A stretch of DNA of 64,000 bases, taken from the NCBI RefSeq assembly GCF_020985305.1, contig NZ_CP087588.1:1724501-1788500 (forward strand), read 5' to 3'. This document shows positions 24,843 through 33,933 of this stretch, piece after piece. Every line of letters starts with the position of its first letter. Position 1 is the first letter of the stretch. Made by a program: the position numbers and the translations under genes. A model generated the notes under the pieces. The model worked only from the letters and a program-made list of their open reading frames with translations, had not been told where the DNA came from and did not search any database. This DNA is from Croceicoccus sp. Ery15. GTDB taxonomy: Bacteria > Pseudomonadota > Alphaproteobacteria > Sphingomonadales > Sphingomonadaceae.

Positions 24843-27167
24843 TCATGGCAGGTTGATCGTCACCACGACCCGCCCGCGCGCGTCCTGCGCATAGTCGAGG
24901 CTGCCCTTGTGCGCCTCGATCAGTTCGCGCGCCAGCGGCAGGTTCAGCCCCGCATTGGTGTCCGCGCTGCCCGATACGCCTTCCTGCGCATTATCGTGGG
25001 TGATGATCACGGCCACCCCTTCGCGGCGGCGGCGCAAATCCATATTGATCCGCCCCCCGCGCGGAGAGGACGCGATCGCATTGTCGACCAGATTGCCGAT
25101 GGCGCGCGCCAACTGCCGCTCGTCCCCCTTGACCATGCCCGAAGACCGGTCGCCGCGCAGGTTGAAGCTGATATCGGCTGCCTCGATCGACTTGACGCGG
25201 TCCTGCACCAATGCCGTCACCAGCGGCATCAGTTCGACGTCTTCCTCGGCCAGCGGCATCAGCCCCGCCTCGCTTTGGGTCAGGTCCAGCACCGCCTCGA
25301 TCTGCTGCGACAGGCGAGCCGTGGAATCGAGGATCGCGTTCACATAGTCGCGGCCCGTCTCGCTCATCTCGCCCGCCACGCCCTCGCGCAGCATCTCGGC
25401 AAAACCCGCGATAGAGGTCAGCGGCGTGCGGAATTCATAGCTCATATTCGCAAGGAAACGGGTCTTGACCGCATCGGCCTCGACCAAAGCCTCGTTCCGC
25501 TCGATCAGCGCGGCCTCGGCCTTTTGTGAATCGGTGATGTCGAGGCTGGTCAGCATGCCGTTCCCGTCAGGCAGAGGCACGCCCATCAATGCCAGCGTGC
25601 GCCCGTCGGCCAGATTGACGCGCCCCGTCGCGGGCTGGCGCTGCAAGGTCGCGCTTTCGACCAGTGCGCGGATGCGGCGCGTATCGGCCCTGTCTTTCAG
25701 CAACGGCCCCATCGCGTCGAGCAGCGCGTCGATATGGGGGTGCCCTGCCAGCATCCCCTCTTGCAAATCCCACTCGCCCGCGAAACGGCGGTTCCAGATT
25801 TGCAGGCGGCCATCGGGGGCCAGCACGACCAGCCCTTCGAACAGATTGTCGAAAGTGGCCGTGCGCGTGCGCAACAGCGTGTCGCGCGCGCTGGCCAGTT
25901 TCAGCTGTTCGGTCCGGTCCTCGACGATCATCACCAGCCCGCCGTCGGGCATGGGCTGCGCCACCACGCGCAGATGGGTGCCGTCGGCCAGCACCCATTC
26001 CTCGTCCTTCACCTCGCTCGCGGTAAACCAGCCCTCGTGCTCGGCGCGCCATGCGGGAAAGTCGCGCACTTCGGGCAGACGGCCCGCATTGCGCATCATG
26101 TCGAACACGCGTCCCACGGGCAGCGCTTCCTGTCCGATATTGGGCGGCAGGCGGAAGATGCGCTGCATCGGCAGATTGGTGAAAACCAGCTGCCGCAGAT
26201 GATCGAACTGCGCCACGCCGCTGCTCATCTGGTCCAGCAACGCGCGCTGCGCATTGCGAAAGGCGCGATATTCACGCTCCAGCAGCTGCAGATCCTCGAC
26301 ATCCACGGCATAGCCCGCCACGCCGTCATCGCCCACCGGCAGGTCCGACACGCGAAAGGCACGGCGTTCGCCGTCGATGGTGATCATCGCCTGCCGCTCC
26401 ACGGCCTGTTGCGACGATTTGGCCTGTTCGGCCACTTCAATCGCGGTCACGCCGTCGACCGTTTCGACCAGCTCGATCCCGCCCGACACGACTTCTTCCG
26501 CGCTTTCGGCCCCGACCGCGGCGACATAGGCGGAATTGACCAGCCGCAGCCTTCCGTCGGTATCGCGGAACCACATCGGCACGGGCGCAGCCTCGATCAA
26601 TCCGACCAGCGCATGGAAATCGTGGCGCGACCTTTCCGCTTCCGCCGACAGGCGCGCGATTTCCTCTGCACTGTCGCTGGCGTCGAACACCCACAGCATC
26701 ACCGCCCCGCCGCCCGCGACCTGCGGATCGGCCAGGTGCCCGATAACCGACAGCGCATGGTTGCGCCCGCCGGGATGCAGCATCATGCGCAAGGGCGCGG
26801 CGGAGGACCGCGTCTTTTCGACCGCTTCCCACAGGGCTTCCGCCTCTTCCACCGGCAGACCCGATTCCGGACCCGCCAGCCCGTGCAGATGTTGCGGCAG
26901 GCTGGCACAACCGAACCACGCCGCCAACCGTTCCGATGCCTCTATCCGCCCGTTCGACCGCACCAGCAGCGGCAGGGCGGGCGATTCGTCGATCATGCGC
27001 GACAGGCGCAAATTCGCCTTGCGGTCGCGGCGCGCGCGGCGAAACTTGCGCTGCGAAACTACCAGAGCCCAGCCTGCCGCCGCCGTCCACGCGGCCAGCA
27101 ACAGGCCGATCAGCAGCAAGGCGGGCAGTCCCAGTGTAAACCCTTCGGCAGCGGTCGTTGCATTCAT
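24843..27167 (-). CDS. divL: DivL-like PAS kinase with Tyr in place of the phosphoacceptor His
   Basis: A 774-residue membrane protein: one N-terminal helix (about residues 12-37), several PAS-like regions (about 60-165, 185-290, 305-415, 435-545), then a HisKA dimerisation helix. The H-box reads FLANMSYEFRTPLTSIAGF, so Tyr577 replaces the His. The codon is TAT at 25437-25439. In the ATPase domain the N-box (GNLVDNAIASSPRGG) is recognisable, but the G1 box (ITHDNAQEG) and G2 box (NAGLNLPLA) are eroded. Caulobacter DivL, 769 residues with a Tyr at this position, regulates CckA and polarity through DivK; that role is inferred here. It is upstream of tsaE. Confidence 0.85.
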   Translation of the reverse strand: MNATTAAEGFTLGLPALLLIGLLLAAWTAAAGWALVVSQRKFRRARRDRKANLRLSRMIDESPALPLLVRSNGRIEASERLAAWFGCASLPQHLHGLAGPESGLPVEEAEALWEAVEKTRSSAAPLRMMLHPGGRNHALSVIGHLADPQVAGGGAVMLWVFDASDSAEEIARLSAEAERSRHDFHALVGLIEAAPVPMWFRDTDGRLRLVNSAYVAAVGAESAEEVVSGGIELVETVDGVTAIEVAEQAKSSQQAVERQAMITIDGERRAFRVSDLPVGDDGVAGYAVDVEDLQLLEREYRAFRNAQRALLDQMSSGVAQFDHLRQLVFTNLPMQRIFRLPPNIGQEALPVGRVFDMMRNAGRLPEVRDFPAWRAEHEGWFTASEVKDEEWVLADGTHLRVVAQPMPDGGLVMIVEDRTEQLKLASARDTLLRTRTATFDNLFEGLVVLAPDGRLQIWNRRFAGEWDLQEGMLAGHPHIDALLDAMGPLLKDRADTRRIRALVESATLQRQPATGRVNLADGRTLALMGVPLPDGNGMLTSLDITDSQKAEAALIERNEALVEADAVKTRFLANMSYEFRTPLTSIAGFAEMLREGVAGEMSETGRDYVNAILDSTARLSQQIEAVLDLTQSEAGLMPLAEEDVELMPLVTALVQDRVKSIEAADISFNLRGDRSSGMVKGDERQLARAIGNLVDNAIASSPRGGRINMDLRRRREGVAVIITHDNAQEGVSGSADTNAGLNLPLARELIEAHKGSLDYAQDARGRVVVTINLP

Positions 27168-27252
27168 GGCGATGGGCTAGGACAGCTAGGGCGCAAGGGC
27201 AATCGCGTTAAGCGCGCTTATGCGCGATGATGCAGTTCACTTGCCCCGAACG

Positions 27253-27283
27253 AAAACGGCCGCCTCCGGTATAGAGGCGGCCG
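27253..27283 (-). terminator. rho-independent terminator of ahcY
   Basis: Read leftward, the arms CGGCCGCCTC and GAGGCGGCCG (10 bp, perfect) enclose a 7-nt loop and are followed by TTTTCGTT. It lies 28 bp after the ahcY stop. Confidence 0.85.
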
Positions 27284-27310
27284 CTTGCCCGGATCGACGG
27301 ATATCCGCGA

Positions 27311-28726
27311 TCAGTAACGGTAGTGCTCGGGCTTGAACGGCCCTTCGACTGGCACGCCGATATAATCGGCCTGACGCTGCGACAGCTTGGTCAGCTTCAC
27401 GCCCAGCTTGTCGAGGTGCAGCGCGGCGACCTTTTCGTCGAGGTGCTTGGGCAGGATATGGACCGAATTGTCATACTGGTCCGCCTTGGTGAACAGCTCG
27501 ATCTGTGCCAGCGTCTGGTTGGTGAACGACGACGACATGACAAAGCTGGGGTGGCCGGTGGCGCAGCCCAGGTTCACCAGACGACCCTTGGCCAGAACGA
27601 TGATCTGCTTGCCGTCAGGGAAGGTGACGAGATCGGTGCCCGGCTTCACTTCCTTCCACTCGTAATTGTCGAGTGCCGAAATCTGGATCTCGCTGTCGAA
27701 GTGGCCGATATTGCACACGATCGCCATGTTCTTCATGGCTTCCATATGGGCGCCGGTGATCACGCCTTCGTTGCCGGTGGCAGTGACGAAGATGTCGCAG
27801 CGCTGCACAGCCTCGTCCATGGTGACGACTTCATAGCCTTCCATCGCGGCCTGCAGAGCGCAGATCGGGTCGACTTCGGTGACCATCACGCGTGCGCCGC
27901 CATTACGCAGCGAATCCGCCGAACCCTTGCCGACATCGCCGAAACCGGCGACGCAGGCGACCTTGCCGGCCAGCATCACGTCGGTCGCGCGGCGGATCGC
28001 ATCGACCAGCGATTCCTTGCAGCCATACAGATTGTCGAACTTCGACTTGGTGACGCTGTCGTTCACATTGATCGCGGGGAACGGCAGCTTGCCGTTCTTG
28101 GCGATGTGATACAGGCGATGGACGCCGGTGGTCGTTTCTTCCGACACACCGCGGATATTGGCGACGGTCTTCATCAGATAGCCCGGATGCTTGGCGACGA
28201 ATGCCTTCAATGCGCGCTGCATCTCGATCTCTTCGGCGTTTTCGGGATCGGGCATGGTCTCACCCGCGTCCAGACGCGCACCCCACAGCGCGAACATGGT
28301 GGCATCGCCGCCATCGTCGAGGATCATGTTCGCCGTCTCACCGCTGCCATCGGTGGCGCCCCAATCGAAGATGCGGCCGACATAATCCCAATATTCGGCA
28401 AGGCTTTCGCCCTTCACCGCAAACACAGGGATGTTACTGGCCGCGATCGCGGCGGCGGCGTGGTCCTGCGTCGAAAAAATATTGCAGGTCGCCCAGCGCA
28501 CCTCTGCGCCCAGCGCAGTCAGCGTTTCGATCAGCACGGCGGTCTGGATCGTCATGTGCAGCGATCCGGTGATGCGCGCGCCCTTCAGCGGCTGGGCGGC
28601 GCCATATTCCTCGCGCAGCGCCATCAGGCCCGGCATTTCGGTTTCGGCGATGGCAATCTCGTCGCGGCCATAATCGGCAAGCGACAGATCGGCGATGACA
28701 TAATCCTTTTCAGCGACGGTGGCCAC
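27311..28726 (-). CDS. ahcY: adenosylhomocysteinase
   Basis: A 471-residue NAD-dependent S-adenosylhomocysteine hydrolase that splits SAH to adenosine and homocysteine, removing product inhibition of methyltransferases. Landmarks are [23 protein letters not shown], the NAD loop [15 protein letters not shown], and the C-terminal [20 protein letters not shown] and PFKPEHYRY. The GTG at 28726 is preferred because CAGGAG lies 8 nt upstream and it gives the normal N-terminus [17 protein letters not shown]; longer readings have no Shine-Dalgarno. A perfect palindrome 96 bp upstream and a terminator downstream mark it as a monocistronic unit. Confidence 0.97.
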   Translation of the reverse strand: MATVAEKDYVIADLSLADYGRDEIAIAETEMPGLMALREEYGAAQPLKGARITGSLHMTIQTAVLIETLTALGAEVRWATCNIFSTQDHAAAAIAASNIPVFAVKGESLAEYWDYVGRIFDWGATDGSGETANMILDDGGDATMFALWGARLDAGETMPDPENAEEIEMQRALKAFVAKHPGYLMKTVANIRGVSEETTTGVHRLYHIAKNGKLPFPAINVNDSVTKSKFDNLYGCKESLVDAIRRATDVMLAGKVACVAGFGDVGKGSADSLRNGGARVMVTEVDPICALQAAMEGYEVVTMDEAVQRCDIFVTATGNEGVITGAHMEAMKNMAIVCNIGHFDSEIQISALDNYEWKEVKPGTDLVTFPDGKQIIVLAKGRLVNLGCATGHPSFVMSSSFTNQTLAQIELFTKADQYDNSVHILPKHLDEKVAALHLDKLGVKLTKLSQRQADYIGVPVEGPFKPEHYRY

Positions 28727-28821
28727 GGCGGGTGCTCCTGATCTTCGGGCTTTGGTCAATGGCGGCGCAATGCGCCCCTGCTTGTGCACTCCGCTCTACA
28801 GGGCCAGCCGCGTTAGGGCAA

Positions 28822-28841
28822 ATATAAAGCTTTCTTTATAT
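28822..28841. promoter_or_regulatory. palindromic operator-like site upstream of ahcY
   Basis: ATATAAAG-N4-CTTTATAT is a perfect 8+8 bp inverted repeat, strikingly AT-rich in this GC-rich sequence, and lies 96 bp before the ahcY start. The ArsR-family regulator SahR is known to control ahcY and methionine-cycle genes in many proteobacteria through AT-rich palindromes of this general kind. Assignment to SahR is inference, since no regulator gene is in the window. Confidence 0.55.
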
Positions 28842-28871
28842 CGCTTGCGCCGCACGATAGCCCGCATGCGC

Positions 28872-28900
28872 AAAAAAGGCCGGAGCGCGATGCTCCGGCC
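28872..28900 (-). terminator. rho-independent terminator of the leftward exported-protein gene
   Basis: Leftward, GGCCGGAGC / GCTCCGGCC arms (9 bp, perfect) with a 5-nt loop run into six T residues. It is 76 bp after the stop of the gene at 28976-29443, and it also insulates ahcY from that gene. Confidence 0.85.
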
Positions 28901-28975
28901 TCTCCCGGCAAGAAGGTGGAATGGATCGCCTTCTTGCAAGCGTGCCCCCTTTTCAGGGGGATGGAAAAGCAGCTG

Positions 28976-29443
28976 TCAGTCCACCATCGCGAATTGCGCC
29001 GGACGGGCAGGAGCCAGGAGATGCTCTGCCGCCAGCAACAGTTCGGCATGGCCGCCATTATGCGCAAGGTCCTGCGTCACCTGCTTCAACTGGTCGCATT
29101 CCAGCCAGGGATGGCCCAGCCCGTACTGGTTCGCCATGCCCACGCTGATCTTGTCCATCTCGCGCTTGGCCCCGCGTTCGCCAAGGCGCCGGACATGCCC
29201 GCTCTTCAACGTGGTATAGGCCGACTTCATGATCGTCAGCCGCTTGGCCGAAAAGTCGTTGTAGTCCGCCTGAAAATCGAACGCGCCCTTGCGGCAGCGC
29301 AGCGACGTGACCATCAGCATGATGTCCAGCTTGCGCAGGCTTTCCGCCTGCGAAACCTCTGCCTGCGTGGCGGCCGTCGCCGGAGCGGCGACCAGCATGG
29401 CGGCTGCCGAAGCGGCCGCGGCGATTTTTCCCAAAGTCCCCAT
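28976..29443 (-). CDS. hypothetical exported protein
   Basis: A 155-residue protein with a clear Sec signal peptide (MGTLGKIAAAASAAAMLVAAPATAA). The mature part has two cysteines (SLRCRKGAFDF and HPWLECDQL) that could form a disulfide, and a conserved-looking core DIMLMVTSLRCRKGAFDFQADYNDFS. I associate this pattern with uncharacterised periplasmic proteins of Sphingomonadales, but no function is known. It is monocistronic, with its own terminator downstream. Confidence 0.7.
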   Translation of the reverse strand: MGTLGKIAAAASAAAMLVAAPATAATQAEVSQAESLRKLDIMLMVTSLRCRKGAFDFQADYNDFSAKRLTIMKSAYTTLKSGHVRRLGERGAKREMDKISVGMANQYGLGHPWLECDQLKQVTQDLAHNGGHAELLLAAEHLLAPARPAQFAMVD

Positions 29444-29703
29444 TGTGCACGAACCCCATTTGCCCGGACCACCCCTCGGCCCATGACGGCAGGATCGCGC
29501 AAAGCGTTTACGCAAACTTAAACCCGTGCGGTAAACCGGTTTTTACCATAAAGCGCCGATGCGCTGGTGCAGGCGATCGCGCGGGCGGACTGGCTGGCAC
29601 GCGAACAGGGCGCATGCCGCTTCTTGCACCTTGGCGCTTTAACCCTATGTCTCGGCCTGACGCGCGGCAAAGCGCGGGACACGGGAAAGAAGGACCCCAG
29701 AAT

Positions 29704-30183
29704 ATGACCATCCAGCAAGGCCAGAAGCTGCCCGATATCACGCTGATCAAGCCCACCGCCGATGGCCCGGAAAAGGTTCAGTCGGGCGAATATTTCGCCG
29801 GCAAGAAAGTGGCCCTGTTCTCCGTCCCCGGCGCTTTCACCCCCACCTGTTCGGCCAAGCACCTGCCCGGATTCGTCGAAAAGGCGGACGAGCTGAAGGC
29901 CAAGGGAATCGACGAGATCGCCTGCACCGCGGTCAACGATCCCTTTGTCATGGGCGCATGGAACGAACGTGACGGCAGCGCGGATGTCACCATGCTGGCC
30001 GACGGCAATGGCGATTTCGCACAGGCGCTGGGCCTGACGATGGACGGTTCGGGCTTTGGCCTTGGCCAGCGCGGACAGCGCTGGTCGATGGTGGTCGACG
30101 ATGGCACCGTCACCGAACTGAATGTCGAAGATCCCGGCGCGTTCGAGAAATCGACGGCCGAATATATGCTCGGCCAGCTCTGA
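29704..30183 (+). CDS. peroxiredoxin (Prx5 type)
   Basis: A 159-residue thiol peroxidase of the Prx5/AhpC-TSA group that reduces H2O2 and organic hydroperoxides. The peroxidatic Cys is in VPGAFTPTCSAKHLPGF; the conserved Arg region is GLGQRGQRWSMVVDDG. Only this Cys and one in IACTAVND are visible, so it is a 1-Cys or atypical 2-Cys enzyme using glutathione/glutaredoxin or thioredoxin. The ATG at 29704 is the natural start. A terminator follows. Confidence 0.93.
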   Translation: MTIQQGQKLPDITLIKPTADGPEKVQSGEYFAGKKVALFSVPGAFTPTCSAKHLPGFVEKADELKAKGIDEIACTAVNDPFVMGAWNERDGSADVTMLADGNGDFAQALGLTMDGSGFGLGQRGQRWSMVVDDGTVTELNVEDPGAFEKSTAEYMLGQL

Positions 30184-30210
30184 TCGCATCGATCCCCTGA
30201 AATAAAGAAA

Positions 30211-30241
30211 GGGCGCTTCCGGCAAAGGAGGCGCCCTTTTT
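30211..30241 (+). terminator. rho-independent terminator of the peroxiredoxin gene
   Basis: The arms GGGCGCTTCC and GGAGGCGCCC (one mismatch) have a 6-nt loop and run into TTTTT, 27 bp after the stop. Confidence 0.85.
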
Positions 30242-30316
30242 CGCGGGCGATTAAACCATGTCGCACGGGCGCGCGGGGCCATTCCGCAAAGGCGCGCGGG
30301 CCGCTATGCAGGCGGC

Positions 30317-31669
30317 ATGGACGGCGCGAACGACTGGGCCCTGCAATGGGATATGGCCATGCATCTGCTGGCCGCGATGGCCTGCGGCCTGCTGGTGGGG
30401 ATCGAACGCGGCTGGCGCCAGCGCGACGAGGCAGAGGGCGCGCGTGTCGCGGGGGTGCGCACCTTTACCCTGATCGGCGCAGGCGGCGGTCTGGTCGCGC
30501 TGTGTTCGGTGGCGCTGTCGCCGGTGCTTGCCGCGATCCTGCTGGTCGCGCTGGGCGCGATGCTGGTCGGCGGGTTCCTGTGGCCGCGCCAGACACGGAT
30601 AGAGCGCGACGCGACCACCATGATCGCCGCCATGGTCGTGCTGGGGCTGGGCCTGCTGGCGGGCGCGGGACTGGCGGCGCTGGCGCTGGCGGGCGCGTCG
30701 GTCACGGTGCTGCTGCTGGCCGCGCGCAGGCCAATGCACGGGCTGCTGCGCGAACTGACCGAGACGGAAGTGCGCGCCATCGCGCGTTTCGCGGTGATCG
30801 CGCTGGCCGTGTTGCCCTTTCTGCCCGATCGCGGCTTCGGCCCCTATGACGCGTGGAACCCGTTCCGCCTGTGGCTGGTGGCTTTGCTGGTCACGGGTTT
30901 TTCCGTCGCAGGCTATGTCGCCAATCGCGTGATCGGGCAGCAGCGCGGCACCATCGTGATGGCGCTGATCGGGGGTGCCTATTCCTCCACTGCCGTGACC
31001 GCCGCACTGGCGACGCAATTGCGCGCAAACGGCGGGGGCGGCAGTTTCGGCACCGGCATCGTGCTGGCAAGCGCAGTCATGTATGTGCGCGTCACCGTGC
31101 TGGCTGCCGTGCTGGCCCCGTCAGCCGCCGTGCCCGTCGCATCGCTGCTGGCCCCCGCGGGCGCGGCGACATTCGCGCTGGCATGGCTCGTCTGGCGCAG
31201 GGAACGCGCGGCGGACCGGATCGGGCCGGTGCAAGCCGGGGCAGCGCGGGCCGGGGGAGCGCAGGGTAGCGCCCCGTCTGCGGGCGAACCGACGAAGCTG
31301 ACCGCACGACCGTTCGAACTGCTGCCCGCGCTGGGCTTCCTGCTGGCGATGGCGGCGGCGACATTGCTGGTGCGATGGGCGCAGGCCGAATTCGGGCAAA
31401 GCGGCGCGGCGGTATCGCTGTTCATAGCGGGCAGTTTCGATGTGGACGCGGCCATCGTCGCCTTTTCCGCCCTGCCCGCGGGCGCGATCGCGCTGGCGGT
31501 TGCGGCACTGGCGCTGTCGGGCACGGTCGCGGTGAACATGGCATTCAAGACCGGCATCACATTCGTGACCGCCGGAAAGGCCGGCCGCACGGCAGGCATG
31601 GCATTGCTGGCCAGCACGCTGATCCTGACCGTCACGCTTGCCCTGCGCGCGCTGATGCTGTTCGCCTAG
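30317..31669 (+). CDS. MgtC/SapB-family membrane protein with DUF4010 domain
   Basis: A 450-residue inner-membrane protein. The N-terminal MgtC motif is present as GLLVGIERGWRQRDEAEGARVAGVRTFTLIG, followed by hydrophobic helices. The second half (about residues 185-450) is the DUF4010 type with a cytoplasmic Ala/Gly-rich loop near residues 295-335. Family members have been linked to magnesium limitation or stress, but the transported species, if any, is unknown. It converges on the PLD-family gene with 6 bp between stops. Confidence 0.85.
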   Translation: MDGANDWALQWDMAMHLLAAMACGLLVGIERGWRQRDEAEGARVAGVRTFTLIGAGGGLVALCSVALSPVLAAILLVALGAMLVGGFLWPRQTRIERDATTMIAAMVVLGLGLLAGAGLAALALAGASVTVLLLAARRPMHGLLRELTETEVRAIARFAVIALAVLPFLPDRGFGPYDAWNPFRLWLVALLVTGFSVAGYVANRVIGQQRGTIVMALIGGAYSSTAVTAALATQLRANGGGGSFGTGIVLASAVMYVRVTVLAAVLAPSAAVPVASLLAPAGAATFALAWLVWRRERAADRIGPVQAGAARAGGAQGSAPSAGEPTKLTARPFELLPALGFLLAMAAATLLVRWAQAEFGQSGAAVSLFIAGSFDVDAAIVAFSALPAGAIALAVAALALSGTVAVNMAFKTGITFVTAGKAGRTAGMALLASTLILTVTLALRALMLFA

Positions 31670-31675
31670 GCCGCG

Positions 31676-33241
31676 CTAAACCGGGGCCCGTAACCGGCGG
31701 AACAGGGCGGGCCGCCTGCTTTTCGCAGCGACGATAGGCTCGAAGAAATCCGACGGATCCTCGGGGTCCAGCCATTCCTCGTCCGCCATCCGTTTTTGCA
31801 GCCCGTTGAGCTCACGCATGGGCAGCGGTTTCAAGCGGCGGCCCGGCTGGGGATGCCGGTCGATCAGCGCATGCATCGATCCATAGCGTTCGATCAGCGG
31901 CCCCACCTCTTCCGCCTCCAGCCCGATATGTTCGCCCAGCAGCGAATGGCGTATGCGTCGGATCTGTTCGTCGCAGCCCGCGTTTGCGGGGCGGTTCGCG
32001 TCGATGAACAGGTCGCATTCGCTGTCCAGCCCCAGCGAGCGGTTGTTCATATTGGCCGACCCCACTTTCAACATCATGTCGTCGACAATGGTCAGCTTGG
32101 CATGAACATAGATCGGGCTGTCGCCATCGGTGTGCGGGACATAGATGCGAAAACGGTTCTGCTTGTCGACGCGGCCGATGGTTTCCACCAGACGCTGGCG
32201 CGCGGTATCCATCGCTTCCTGTTCCAGCCAGCCATCGGCGAACAGGGGATTGATCAGCACGATTTCGGGCGGATCGGGTTCGCCCATACGCTGCGCGATG
32301 ACTTCGGCAATCCGGCGCGATGCGAAATACTGGTTTTCGGCATAGATAAAACGCTGCGCCTTGCGGATCATGTCGAGGAACAATGTCTCGATCTCCGCGA
32401 TCTCCTTGTGGTCCTTCCACTCGGCGCGGGTGCGGGCGATACCGATTTCGATATCGGTGAACTGCGGCTTCAGTTCGGGCGGCCACGCGCTTTCGGGCTG
32501 GTGCGGCAAAGGCGGAATGTCTTCGCCACCCGCTATGTGCCAGCGATTGCGTCCCAGCTCGTCCAGAGCGCCCGCGACCTCGCCCTCCACCATCATGGTC
32601 ACATCATGCCATGGCATATAACGCTTGCCGCCCGGCGCGCGGCGCAGGCGATCCTTTTCGCGGTGAGCGCGCGTGTCCCAGCGTTCGGCAGTCATGTCGA
32701 TTCCGCCGCACACGGCAAAGCGGTCGTCGATGATCACGATTTTCTGATGATGGCTGCATCCGACGGGATGGGCCGCATCGAATTTGAACGTGATCCGCCG
32801 GTTCTTGAACCAGCGCCACAGATCGATGATCATCGATCCGCGGAAAAACATCTTCACTGCCGCGAAATTCCATTTCAGCACGCGGATCTTCAGATCCTTG
32901 TTCTGCTTGGTCAGCCAGACGATGAACGCGCCCAGCCTGCGCGGCGGGTGGCGGCGTTTGAAGATATTCATCCACCCGCGCCCGCGCCCCAGCGCGATAC
33001 GGGTGTCGAAATCCCATCCGATCAACATGATGCGCCTCTGCGCGCGCAACATCGCCTGTTGGATCAGCAGAAAATAATCCGCCGCATCGACGACCAGCGT
33101 GGCGCGCGTGCAATGTTCGTAACGCCACACCCCGCGCTCCTCGCTTTCGGGATCGGCGGGGCCGGGTTCGTCTTCGGGCGGCCAGAGAGGGGCTGGCTCC
33201 GTCACCTTGGGGCCGTCCCTCTCGTCGTTCACACTGGTCAA
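31676..33241 (-). CDS. phospholipase D-family protein with two HKD motifs
   Basis: A 521-residue PLD-superfamily enzyme. Both catalytic motifs are intact: HHQKIVIID (about His165) and VHAKLTIVD (about His380), followed by GSANMNNRS. Members include cardiolipin synthases and phospholipases; no membrane helix or signal is evident at the N-terminus, which makes a soluble or peripheral enzyme more likely than a classical cardiolipin synthase. There is no suitable ATG. The TTG at 33241 is chosen because GGAGG lies 5 nt upstream, whereas the GTG two codons earlier overlaps that GGAGG. Confidence 0.85.
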   Translation of the reverse strand: MTSVNDERDGPKVTEPAPLWPPEDEPGPADPESEERGVWRYEHCTRATLVVDAADYFLLIQQAMLRAQRRIMLIGWDFDTRIALGRGRGWMNIFKRRHPPRRLGAFIVWLTKQNKDLKIRVLKWNFAAVKMFFRGSMIIDLWRWFKNRRITFKFDAAHPVGCSHHQKIVIIDDRFAVCGGIDMTAERWDTRAHREKDRLRRAPGGKRYMPWHDVTMMVEGEVAGALDELGRNRWHIAGGEDIPPLPHQPESAWPPELKPQFTDIEIGIARTRAEWKDHKEIAEIETLFLDMIRKAQRFIYAENQYFASRRIAEVIAQRMGEPDPPEIVLINPLFADGWLEQEAMDTARQRLVETIGRVDKQNRFRIYVPHTDGDSPIYVHAKLTIVDDMMLKVGSANMNNRSLGLDSECDLFIDANRPANAGCDEQIRRIRHSLLGEHIGLEAEEVGPLIERYGSMHALIDRHPQPGRRLKPLPMRELNGLQKRMADEEWLDPEDPSDFFEPIVAAKSRRPALFRRLRAPV

Positions 33242-33283
33242 GCGCACCTCCGGCGGTCGATGCGGGTTGAAACTTGTCGGTGC

Positions 33284-33769
33284 TTACTCTTTCGCGTCGG
33301 CCATGGCGACAGGGGTCACCTCGGCTTCCTCGCATTCCTCGGCCTTATGCTCGTCGAATATCTTGCGCATATGCGCCTTGTCGGTCTCGGTCAGGTAATC
33401 CCCGAAATCAGGGAAATGCTCTTCCTCTTCCTCGTCGATATGGTGCGTGTAACGATGGGCCAGCTTGTCGAACTTGGCCAGCCATGCGCTGCTGCTCATA
33501 TCCGTCGCGGCCAGATCGTTCAGCATTTCCTCGATCTCGTGATGCTCGGCGACCGAATGGCGTGTCTCGTCATTGGTGGGCGGCTTGCGCAGCGTGGTGG
33601 AATAGAGTGCCATTTCCTCGGCCGCGGCATGGGCTTTCAGTTCCTTGGTCAAAGTCTCCAGCAATGCGCGCCGGTCCTCGCTGTCGCCATGCGTCTCGGC
33701 GATCTGTTTCAGCAATTGGCGATGCTTGTCGTGATCTTCGATCAGGCGGTCAAAAATCTTGTCGGCCAT
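33284..33769 (-). CDS. hemerythrin HHE-domain protein
   Basis: A 161-residue four-helix protein with the HHE cation-binding pattern: LIEDHDKHRQLL, LKAHAAAEEMALYS, AEHHEIEEML, and THHIDEEEEEHFPDF supply the His and Glu ligands for a di-iron site. Such proteins bind oxygen or nitric oxide, or act in iron or redox stress. It sits 42 bp upstream of the PLD-family gene in the same direction and may share its transcript. Confidence 0.9.
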   Translation of the reverse strand: MADKIFDRLIEDHDKHRQLLKQIAETHGDSEDRRALLETLTKELKAHAAAEEMALYSTTLRKPPTNDETRHSVAEHHEIEEMLNDLAATDMSSSAWLAKFDKLAHRYTHHIDEEEEEHFPDFGDYLTETDKAHMRKIFDEHKAEECEEAEVTPVAMADAKE

Positions 33770-33933
33770 TATGCGGCTCCTGTTGAATGGGTGTTTGCCC
33801 GATCAACAGGTAAAGGCGCGATTGGGTTCCGAAAGCGGTCTGGCAACGTTCCGAAAGCGGTCCACCAACAGGGCACGCGCGCGCCGAAAATGGGATGTGG
33901 CAGCGCCGCAACCGGCGGATTCCGGCATACCCC

